Part shown: piece after piece, positions 1-5,443 of the stretch
Numbering within the stretch: position 1 is the first letter of the stretch
Layout: the number at the start of each line of letters is the position of its first letter
Source: SAR324 cluster bacterium
Lineage (GTDB): Bacteria > SAR324 > JACQKK01
Length of the DNA stretch: 6,910 nucleotides
Direction: 5' to 3'
Assembly: GCA_022572825.1 (NCBI GenBank)
Contig: JACZVE010000169.1
Location: forward strand, 1-6,910
The notes under the pieces: generated by a model
Told to the model about the DNA's origin: nothing
What the model saw: the letters and a program-made list of their open reading frames with translations, nothing else
Databases searched by the model: none
Program-made: the position numbers and the translations under genes

Positions 1-2
1 AA

Positions 3-173
3 GCCATCGAGCTGGTATCGGCAGACCAGGGATATACCAAGGTCACCGTGGGCATCCCCGGCTCGTCAGTGGAGATCGCAGCGTACAAGATCGTCGATGA
101 TCTCCACCTGGAATCCTACGTCGATATCATGCAGGACGCTTTGGAGGTTGACGACCAACAGGATCAAGCGTAA
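3..173 (+). CDS. 3' end of an unidentified plus-strand gene (partial)
   Basis: The plus-strand frame beginning at base 3 is open from the window edge and ends with TAA at 171-173, giving the last 56 residues of a protein. The visible part has a GIPGSSVEIAAYK stretch followed by an acidic, probably helical tail ending VDDQQDQA. The mix of beta-like and helical segments and the low-complexity acidic end look like a normal soluble protein C-terminus. I do not recognise the family. The gene lies head-on to the minus-strand operon that fills the rest of the window, and a second plus-strand gene start with a strong ribosome binding site follows 35 bp later. It was therefore probably part of a plus-strand operon. 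By eye its base composition is somewhat less GC-rich than the operon to the right. The main support is the open frame to the edge plus the well-placed downstream start; there is no homology evidence. Confidence 0.5.
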   Translation, partial: AIELVSADQGYTKVTVGIPGSSVEIAAYKIVDDLHLESYVDIMQDALEVDDQQDQA

Positions 174-808
174 GCAGCTCCCACCCAGATTGGTACAGGA
201 GGCAGTCCATGAAGATCGTATTCGCACTGAGCGAGCTGACAGAGTCCATCGAGGACGCAGCCAGCTCTCTGTTCGAGGAGAGTGGCGGAAGCCTCGGCGA
301 CGGGCTGACGATCCTCGGGCCACACGCCGCTGACGCGCCGCCCCTTGGCCTCCGAGCTGCCGCTGCCCAGTTGGATGCCCTCGGGAATGCGCATGATCTC
401 GGTGCTGCGCTGCCGCACCAGAAGCTGGCCCTGATCGTCCCGCGCCTCGCAATCGAGCACGACATAGCCTTTTCCCCGCCGCGTGTACTTGTCGACATAC
501 TGTCCTGTCAGGGTCAGCCGCGCGCCGTAGGGTACCGGCGCATGGTTCCAGATCTCCTCTTTCTGGTGCAGGCCGACGACGGCGTTGGGATCGTACTTGG
601 TGAAAAACAGCCACATCAACTCCTCGACGACCCAGCACTGCGACGCCGTGCGCCCGCCGAACGGCGCCGCATCCTCGCCGTACCATGGGTGGTAATCGTC
701 CAGGGCGAAGGCATAGCTTTTGATAAAATGATCGTCCACGACCAGCTCGATCGGTCCGAACTCCTCGCCGACTTCGACGGCCTCGAAGGTAGGTTCTTTG
801 AACGACAT
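164..808 (-). CDS. FAS1-like/MaoC hot-dog dehydratase, 3'-truncated and fused to foreign sequence
   Basis: The 214-codon frame starts at ATG 808, preceded by GGGGGTGTGAG. Residues 1 to about 177 match the N-terminal hot-dog domain of FAS1-like acyl-CoA dehydratases: EVGEEFGP near residue 12, the DDYHPWYG signature at 37-44, a VVGLHQKEE segment at 77-85, the YVDKYTRRGKGYVV strand at 104-117 and the RVSGVWPEDRQPVA linker at 158-171. Known two-domain members run to about 330-360 residues, with a second MaoC hot-dog carrying the catalytic Asp/His. Here the frame loses all resemblance after ~177 and stops at 164. The last ~37 residues are the antisense of the plus-strand gene start at 209. The encoded protein would lack the catalytic half and is probably inactive, or the join is artefactual. 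It is the last gene of the minus-strand operon, 96 bp after the CoA-transferase, which suggests hydration/dehydration of a CoA thioester. Confidence 0.75.
   Translation of the reverse strand: MSFKEPTFEAVEVGEEFGPIELVVDDHFIKSYAFALDDYHPWYGEDAAPFGGRTASQCWVVEELMWLFFTKYDPNAVVGLHQKEEIWNHAPVPYGARLTLTGQYVDKYTRRGKGYVVLDCEARDDQGQLLVRQRSTEIMRIPEGIQLGSGSSEAKGRRVSGVWPEDRQPVAEASATLLEQRAGCVLDGLCQLAQCEYDLHGLPPVPIWVGAAYA
197..202 (+). promoter_or_regulatory. Strong Shine-Dalgarno for plus-strand ATG at 209
   Basis: A perfect AGGAGG sits 6 nt upstream of an ATG at 209-211. It follows directly after the TAA that ends the plus-strand gene at 173. Such a site antisense to a supposed minus-strand coding region is unexpected by chance. 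It is the main evidence that the plus strand, not the minus strand, is the real coding strand at about 197-285. Confidence 0.55.
209..285 (+). pseudogene. 5' fragment of an unidentified gene cut off by an inverted joint
   Basis: Starting from ATG 209 behind AGGAGG, the plus frame encodes an N-terminus beginning MKIVFALSELTESIEDAASS and going on LFEESGG. This has a short hydrophobic beta-strand followed by an acidic amphipathic helix, as in a normal globular protein start. Downstream of about 285 the same frame remains open to 871 but is the exact antisense of a well-conserved hot-dog dehydratase. The rest of that 220-residue reading is therefore not credible as a native protein. I read this as the first ~25 codons of a real gene joined head-on to the 3' part of the minus-strand dehydratase gene. 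The family is not recognised. The right boundary is approximate. Confidence 0.45.
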
Positions 809-853
809 CTCACACCCCCAAAAGGAATGGTGATCGGATTAGACCCTTCGCAA

Positions 854-869
854 AGGCGCGCAAGCGCCT
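854..869 (-). other. Small GC hairpin between CoA-transferase and dehydratase genes
   Basis: AGGCGC and GCGCCT form a perfect 6-bp inverted repeat around a 4-nt loop in the 96-bp intergenic spacer at 809-904. On the minus-strand transcript it is followed by only three T residues, so it is not a good intrinsic terminator. It may be an intercistronic mRNA structure, or nothing. The rest of this spacer holds no recognisable gene or promoter. Confidence 0.3.
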
Positions 870-904
870 GATCCAGCGCTGTGCCTGCCCAATTAAATGA
901 ATGA

Positions 905-2497
905 TTATGGAATGCCAGCCGCCGCCCCCAACTGCCGGGCCAATCCCAGCGGCTCTTCGTTGAACAGGCGGGGATCCATCTCCTTCAGGTCGGGCGAAAC
1001 CCGCAAATCGAAATCGACGTGGGGGCGAATGTCCCGATCCAGGTTGATCCCCGGCGCGATTACCACCAGCTCCACGCCGTTATCACCCAGCACGAAAACG
1101 GCCCGTTCGGTGACGTAATACACGGACTGCGCTTTGGCGCGTCCGTTCTGGGCGCTGAAGGTGACCTGCTCCACGCGCTGAACGAACTTTTTGTTGCGCC
1201 CTTCCCGCACGATTGCGATCCGCCCCCCGCCGACCTGGGTCCTCAGCCCTCCGGAGGTGAAGGTGGCGCAGAAGACGATTTTTTTCACGTCATGGGTAAT
1301 ATCGATGAATCCTCCGCAACCGGGAATCGTGCGTCCAAATTTGCTCACGTTGACGTTGCCTTCCCGGTCCAGTTGGGCAAAGCCGAGGAAGGTGATATCG
1401 AGACCGCCCCCGGTGTATATCGAGAACATGCCGATGGAGTTGATGATGGCGCCCGGGTTGTGGTGCACACCGAAGACCTTGCGGCCTTCCGGCACGCCGC
1501 CGACGGCCCCGTGTTCGGTCGTGAGGACGATTCTGTCGTAGATCTCCTCTTCCAAGGTCAGCTGCGGCATGGCGGCCGGTACTCCGAAGCCCAGGTTCAC
1601 CACGTCCCCGGCGCAAAGCTCCATTGCGCCCCGCCGGACGATGACCTTCTCCGCGTCCAGCTGCAATGGAGGAATTTCCGTCAATGGCGACTGCACCTCG
1701 CCGGTCAGGCTGGCGCTGTCCTCCAGGGACGTTTGCCGCTGGTCTTTGTCCACCACCACCGCATCGACCAGGAAGCCGGGCACCTGAACGGTTTTCGGAT
1801 GCAACGATCCCCTTCGGGCCATCTGTTTCACCTGGGCGATGACCTTTCCACCGGAACTTTTGGCGGCCAGGGCCTGCGGCAGCATGTCCAGGAACAAGGG
1901 CTCATGCTCCATGGCGACGTTTCCGTCCTCGTCCGCCGTGGTGCCTCGGATAATGGCGACGTCGATGGGGAAGCACCTGTAGAACAGATACTCTTCGCCA
2001 TTGAGGGTGAGCGGCTCAACCAGCGGATTCCGCGAGATGTCGTTGCAGCGGCCTGCATCGAGCCGGGGATCCACGAACGTGTTGAGGCCGACCTTGGTCA
2101 GCACCCCCGGATTGCCCGCGCCGATCGCCCACAGCCACTGAAACATCACACCCATCGGGTAAACGTAGGCCTCCACCTCCCCGTCCACGATCATCGCGCT
2201 CAGTTTGGGTTCCTCCCACAGGCTGTAAGTGCTGCCGACCAGCTTTTTCACCATCCCCTTGTGCGCGAAATTCTCCAGTCCGGTGCCTTTCTCCTTGCCC
2301 ACGACGATGGGGTTGGCGATGGTCAGATCCCGGGGATGGCCCGTCTCCAGAAACCTCGCCTGCAGCGCCGACAGGACTTTTTCGGGCACCATAATGGCGC
2401 CGCATCCGCAGATGGTGAGCGTATCGCCATCGCGAATCAGCTTTGCAGCCTCTTCTGCGGCGACGTATTTGTTTGGCGCGGATTTGCTTGCAGCCAT
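905..2497 (-). CDS. Family I CoA-transferase (propionate CoA-transferase / YdiF type)
   Basis: This is a complete 530-residue enzyme of the single-chain family I CoA-transferases, the size of Pct and YdiF. Such enzymes move CoA between a donor acyl-CoA (acetyl-, propionyl- or succinyl-CoA) and a free carboxylate through a glutamyl-CoA intermediate. The N-terminal alpha-like half has GDTLTICGCGAIMVPEKVL at 24-42 and GAGNPGVLTKVGLNTFVDP at 126-144. The C-terminal beta-like half begins around 281. The catalytic glutamate is E328 in TTEHGAVGGVP (codon 1516-1514). The oxyanion-type GGGLDITFLG segment is at 363-372, and a typical SPDLKEMDPRLF end is at 501-512. I chose ATG 2497, with GGAAAG just upstream, over an in-frame ATG at 2551 that adds an atypical 18-residue Gly/Pro-rich extension. 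It lies 105 bp downstream of the MaoC gene. The likely role is CoA activation of the pathway's entry acid. The substrate cannot be read from the sequence. Confidence 0.93.
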   Translation of the reverse strand: MAASKSAPNKYVAAEEAAKLIRDGDTLTICGCGAIMVPEKVLSALQARFLETGHPRDLTIANPIVVGKEKGTGLENFAHKGMVKKLVGSTYSLWEEPKLSAMIVDGEVEAYVYPMGVMFQWLWAIGAGNPGVLTKVGLNTFVDPRLDAGRCNDISRNPLVEPLTLNGEEYLFYRCFPIDVAIIRGTTADEDGNVAMEHEPLFLDMLPQALAAKSSGGKVIAQVKQMARRGSLHPKTVQVPGFLVDAVVVDKDQRQTSLEDSASLTGEVQSPLTEIPPLQLDAEKVIVRRGAMELCAGDVVNLGFGVPAAMPQLTLEEEIYDRIVLTTEHGAVGGVPEGRKVFGVHHNPGAIINSIGMFSIYTGGGLDITFLGFAQLDREGNVNVSKFGRTIPGCGGFIDITHDVKKIVFCATFTSGGLRTQVGGGRIAIVREGRNKKFVQRVEQVTFSAQNGRAKAQSVYYVTERAVFVLGDNGVELVVIAPGINLDRDIRPHVDFDLRVSPDLKEMDPRLFNEEPLGLARQLGAAAGIP

Positions 2498-2582
2498 GCT
2501 CTCACTTTCCAGCGGGGCCTGTCCGGCTCCCCGCGAAGCGCCGGGCCGCACCGAATGCAGCGACAGGCGCGCCGATGTAAAC

Positions 2583-2612
2583 CGGTATCACTGGAAACGG
2601 TATCACTTGGAA
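2583..2612 (-). repeat. 15-bp tandem duplication spanning the MaoC stop codon
   Basis: CGGTATCACTGGAAA (2583-2597) is followed immediately by CGGTATCACTTGGAA (2598-2612). The period is 15 bp, with a 10-bp identical core and near-identity in the rest. On the minus strand each copy carries TGA in the same frame, so the MaoC gene ends in TGA (2605-2603) and has a second in-frame TGA 15 bp later. It is most simply a slippage duplication at the 3' end of the gene. Confidence 0.7.
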
Positions 2613-3058
2613 CCCGCGCCCCTGCGCTTGACCATCACCGTGTGTTCGGCCTCGGTGACCACTTCGTCCCTCTGGTTGACGATCTGCACCTCCTCGACGA
2701 GGATGCCGCGGTCGGGCTTCTTGGTCTCCCGCTTACTGGCGATCTTCACTCTCACCCGGATGGTATCGCCGATGAAGATCGGCTTGGGGAAAGTGACGCT
2801 CCACCCCAACGAGGCGATTGCAGTTCCATCGAAATGCCCCAGGCGAAACTTCATCCCTTCGATGTAGGCCATGCCCAGCAACCCGTGGGCAATGCGCTGC
2901 CCATAGGAGGTGTGCTTGCAGTATTCCTCGTCGGTATGAATCTGGTTCCAATCCCCGGTCAGGGCGGCAAACTGAACGATGTCCGTCTCCGTGATGGTTC
3001 GGCCCGGCGTTTCGTATTCGGCGCCCACCTCGAAGTCCTCGTAATATAGCGCACTCAT
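2603..3058 (-). CDS. MaoC-type (R)-specific enoyl-CoA hydratase
   Basis: This is a complete 151-residue single hot-dog MaoC/PhaJ-like protein. The hydratase signature is intact: FAALTGDWNQIHTDEEY at 30-46 provides the catalytic pair D36 and H41 at the usual 5-residue spacing. It is followed by RIAHGLLG (55-62), which contributes to the oxyanion site and dimer core. The remaining strands (SVTFPKPIFIGDTI, VRVKIASKRETKK) are as expected. Members hydrate trans-2-enoyl-CoA to (R)-3-hydroxyacyl-CoA or run the reverse dehydration. ATG 3058 is preceded by GAGAGGAGAT about 10 nt upstream, a strong ribosome site. It lies 78 bp after the AroQ-like gene and 105 bp before the CoA-transferase, all on the same strand, so it is probably cotranscribed. 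Together with the truncated dehydratase downstream and the lost crotonase upstream, it implies more than one hydration or dehydration step in the pathway. Confidence 0.92.
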   Translation of the reverse strand: MSALYYEDFEVGAEYETPGRTITETDIVQFAALTGDWNQIHTDEEYCKHTSYGQRIAHGLLGMAYIEGMKFRLGHFDGTAIASLGWSVTFPKPIFIGDTIRVRVKIASKRETKKPDRGILVEEVQIVNQRDEVVTEAEHTVMVKRRGAGSK

Positions 3059-3136
3059 GTGGCTTGATCTCCTCTCATTTTACCGCTGCCGATTGCTCAG
3101 GCGAGCGCGGTGCGGAGTCCGGTTCGGGCCGTGGCT

Positions 3137-3583
3137 TTACCCCTTGCCTTGTGCAACCAGGTGCAGGGCCGCATCGATTCCGAGAAAATACCCATGCAGC
3201 CCGAACCCCATGATCACGCCCTTTGACGCAACCCCCAGAACCGAGTGTATGCCCCGCAGAAAATGATTGGAGATATGCACCTCCACGCAGGGCACCTTTA
3301 TTCCCAAAATGGCGTCCTTCAAGGCATATCCGGCGTGCGTGAAGCCTCCCGGATTCATGACGATCGCGTCGACGTCCTTGTTGTGGGCCTCATACAGTTT
3401 GTCGATCGTTTCCGCTTCGCTGTTGCTGTAGAATATGTCGACCTCGAAGCCTTTATCCGTGGCGTATTGGCGGATTTGCTCGTCCAGTTCCGCCGCCGTG
3501 GTCGTTCCGTATATCTCCGGTTGGCGGATTCCCAGCCAGTTCATGTTGGCCCCTTGCACCACCAGTATTTTTAATTTCGCCAT
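3137..3583 (-). CDS. aroQ: Divergent type II 3-dehydroquinate dehydratase-like protein (AroQ fold)
   Basis: This 148-residue protein has the size and flavodoxin-like pattern of type II dehydroquinase, which dehydrates 3-dehydroquinate to 3-dehydroshikimate. Recognisable elements are VVQGANMNWLGIRQPEIYG at 8-26 (usual form GPNLNLLGxREPxxYG, with the active-site Arg at R20 and Tyr at Y25), YSNSEAETID at 52-61, MNPGGFTHAGYAL at 76-88 (N77, H83), the catalytic-His strand EVHISN at 101-106 (H103), and GFGLHGY at 126-132. From EVHISN to GVI the connecting segment is about five residues shorter than in M. tuberculosis AroQ. The usual REEFRxHS lid-side stretch is replaced by RGIHSVLG, so an arginine that contacts the substrate appears to be lost. 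ATG 3583 is preceded by GAGAGGG, 10 bp after the oxidoreductase stop, so the two genes are translationally close. The family assignment is firm. The housekeeping shikimate role is doubtful given the catabolic context and altered lid. Confidence 0.85.
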   Translation of the reverse strand: MAKLKILVVQGANMNWLGIRQPEIYGTTTAAELDEQIRQYATDKGFEVDIFYSNSEAETIDKLYEAHNKDVDAIVMNPGGFTHAGYALKDAILGIKVPCVEVHISNHFLRGIHSVLGVASKGVIMGFGLHGYFLGIDAALHLVAQGKG

Positions 3584-3593
3584 CTGCACCCTC

Positions 3594-5306
3594 TCACAAG
3601 CGATAGGCCAACTCCGCCGCGGCGGCGATGGCCTCGGGGGTCTTGCCGGCAAGGCGGCAGTCCCCGATCGGGTTCACCTCCATGCCCTTTGCGCGAAGCG
3701 TGCGCGCAAGGCGGTTGTTGGACTTCCGCGCGACGCGGAAGAAGAACCACTTGACGAGCCGGTGCCCAGTCAATGCTCCCATCCATCGCGCCTTCATCAG
3801 CGGCGACAGGAGGAGCGGGGGGATGATCCAGCTCAAGGGAAAGCGGTAGGAGGCTCCAGAGGCCAGCACGACCGAATCGGGCTGCCAGGCCGCAATGGTG
3901 CGAAGCCCCGCGGGCTCGCCCAGGGTTATCGATACCCCCGTCCGGCGCAGCTCAGCGGCGAGATAATCGATGAATTTCTGCAGCACGGAAGCGTTGGTGG
4001 CAACGTTCTGAAAGCGGGGCGCCTTTTGCGCCCACAACAACTGTCCCCCCAATACGGTGGCTTTTTCGTGGAGCGCCACGTGGTGTCCCCTGCGGGCGAG
4101 GATGCTGGCGGCCGTCATGCCGGCTGGGCCGCCCCCCACCACCAGCACCCGCTTGCCTGGGGCCGCCGGGGTGAACACCAAGCGGGTTTCCCGTCCGGCC
4201 GCCGGGTTGACCAGGCATCGGATCTGCGAGCCCTCGCGCATGCCGTCCACGCACGTGTTGCAGCAAATGCACGGACAGATGGCCTCGCCCCTGCCCTCTC
4301 TGGCTTTTTGCGGCCAGTGCGGATCGGCAATCAGCGCCCTGCCCAGCGCCACCATATCCGCCTGGCCCCCGGCGACGACGCGCCGTGCCAGGGCGGGATC
4401 GTGGAGGCGTCCTACGGCAATCACGGGCACCTGGACGGCCGCTTTGACCTTCTCCGCCAGATGGAGAAATACGCCTTCGGGGTAGTTCATGGGCGGGGTC
4501 ATGACGGCCCCGGAGGGCCGGGAGCGGTAGCACCCGGCCGATACGTGCAACACATCGGCGCCGGCATCCACCAGCCAGCGGCATACCTCGACCGCCTCCT
4601 CCGGCGCCAATCCCCCCGGCGCCATCTCGTCGGCGCTGATGCGGAAGACGAGGGGAAAATCGCCCACTTTCTCCCGGCAGACGCGCACCACTTCCAGGGC
4701 AAAGCGAGCGCGATTGGCGAGACTCCCGCCGTATTCGTCCGTGCGGCGGTTATCCAGCGGCGAGAGAAACTGAGCGATAAGATAACCATGGGCGCCGTGT
4801 ATTTCCGCCATGTCAAAACCGCCCTCCTTGGCAAAATCGGCGGCCTGGGCGAATGCGTGGACCGCCTGCCGAATTCTGTCCGGGCTCATTTCCAGCGGAA
4901 CGACGGTGCGGGTGTCGCGCTCCTGCACGACGTGCGGCAGAGCGGACGGCGCGACGGGGGGATACCCGGTCACGTCCTCGCGGGTGTGGCCGCCGGCATG
5001 GCCGATCTGCACCGAGGTGCGCGCTCCCGCTTCATGCAGCCGGGCGTTCAGTTGCCGCAATCCGGAGCGGTAGCGCTCGTGAATGATGCAAAGTTCCCCG
5101 GCCCGGTGCCTGCCGGCCGGTTCGGGCGATGTCATCTCGACGGTGATCAGGCCCACCCCGCCTCGTGCGCGCTCCAGATAATAGGCCGTCAGCTCGGGAG
5201 TCACCTCCCCATCCGCACCGGCCAGCCGGGTCGTCATCGGAGGCATGACGATGCGGTTGGGTATTTCCACGCCGCGAATCGTGATGGGGTCGAACAGGCC
5301 GGCCAC
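3594..5306 (-). CDS. OYE-like FMN / 4Fe-4S / FAD oxidoreductase (2,4-dienoyl-CoA reductase-related)
   Basis: The 570-residue product has three parts. Residues 1-340 are an old-yellow-enzyme TIM barrel: LFDPITIRGVEIPNRIVMPPM at the start, then IHGAHGYLIAQFLSP at 169-183 with H170/H173/Y175 and RRTDEYGGSLANR at 187-199. The FMN phosphate region is AVGRL at 297-301 and ALGRALIADP at 320-329. A CxxCxxC-x11-C iron-sulfur motif uses C346, C349, C352 and C364. A Rossmann ADP-binding motif, VVGGGPAG, follows at 389-396. The end (IGDCRLAGKTPEAI, 547-560) matches the FAD-domain C-terminus of FadH and trimethylamine dehydrogenase. The second, NAD(P)-binding GxGxxG subdomain is missing; about 60 residues with SWIIPPLLL and VKWFFFRVARK take its place. 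Start: GTG 5306, overlapping the upstream TAG (TAGTG) with AGAGG upstream; no ATG fits the family N-terminus. It probably reduces a conjugated C=C bond or dehydrogenates a ring. The electron partner is uncertain. Confidence 0.88.
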   Translation of the reverse strand: MAGLFDPITIRGVEIPNRIVMPPMTTRLAGADGEVTPELTAYYLERARGGVGLITVEMTSPEPAGRHRAGELCIIHERYRSGLRQLNARLHEAGARTSVQIGHAGGHTREDVTGYPPVAPSALPHVVQERDTRTVVPLEMSPDRIRQAVHAFAQAADFAKEGGFDMAEIHGAHGYLIAQFLSPLDNRRTDEYGGSLANRARFALEVVRVCREKVGDFPLVFRISADEMAPGGLAPEEAVEVCRWLVDAGADVLHVSAGCYRSRPSGAVMTPPMNYPEGVFLHLAEKVKAAVQVPVIAVGRLHDPALARRVVAGGQADMVALGRALIADPHWPQKAREGRGEAICPCICCNTCVDGMREGSQIRCLVNPAAGRETRLVFTPAAPGKRVLVVGGGPAGMTAASILARRGHHVALHEKATVLGGQLLWAQKAPRFQNVATNASVLQKFIDYLAAELRRTGVSITLGEPAGLRTIAAWQPDSVVLASGASYRFPLSWIIPPLLLSPLMKARWMGALTGHRLVKWFFFRVARKSNNRLARTLRAKGMEVNPIGDCRLAGKTPEAIAAAAELAYRL

Positions 5307-5443
5307 TATCCTAGCGCCTCTGACGGACCGAAACGCGGCGTGCGCTTCTCCAAGAAGGCGTGGCTGCCCTCGATCAAATCCGGCGAGTTGCAGCCCGCCC
5401 TGGCAAAATGCTCCAGACTCTCCCGTATCGCCTGCAACCCGGC
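5306..5443 (-). pseudogene. 3' remnant of an enoyl-CoA hydratase gene fused in frame to the SDR
   Basis: Residues 187-231 of the SDR frame read AGLQAIRES... then NSPDLIEGSHAFLEKRTPRF. The pattern S-x-D-x-x-EG-x-x-AF-x-EKR-x-P-x-F is the standard C-terminus of crotonase-superfamily enoyl-CoA hydratases/isomerases, preceded by an AL-x-A-x-(K/R)-ES helix. It has no counterpart in SDRs. The TAGTG coupling to the OYE-like gene therefore originally joined a crotonase gene, not the SDR, to that gene. The N-terminal ~200 residues of the crotonase, with its oxyanion hole and catalytic acids, are absent from the window. The remnant itself looks slightly short between the ES helix and the SPD motif. Confidence 0.65.

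Noticed and set aside
209..871. Taking the whole 220-codon plus frame from ATG 209 as a complete gene
   Set aside because: Only its first ~25 codons look natural. From about 285 it is antisense to a conserved hot-dog domain and even overlaps that gene's start, so only the 5' fragment is accepted.
2498..2551. ATG 2551 as CoA-transferase start
   Set aside because: It adds 18 Gly/Pro/Ala-rich residues unlike the family, while ATG 2497 has a Shine-Dalgarno-like GGAAAG and gives the usual N-terminus.
2520..2560. GC-rich inverted repeat CCGGC...GCCGG in the spacer upstream of the CoA-transferase as a terminator
   Set aside because: The loop is long (~12 nt) and there is no T-run on either strand; the genes on both sides appear to be cotranscribed.
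1019..3049. A 676-codon open frame on the plus strand antisense to the CoA-transferase and MaoC genes
   Set aside because: It is a GC-rich antisense shadow: its translation is His/Arg/Gly-rich with no family-like motifs, while the minus-strand frames are clear, full-length known families.
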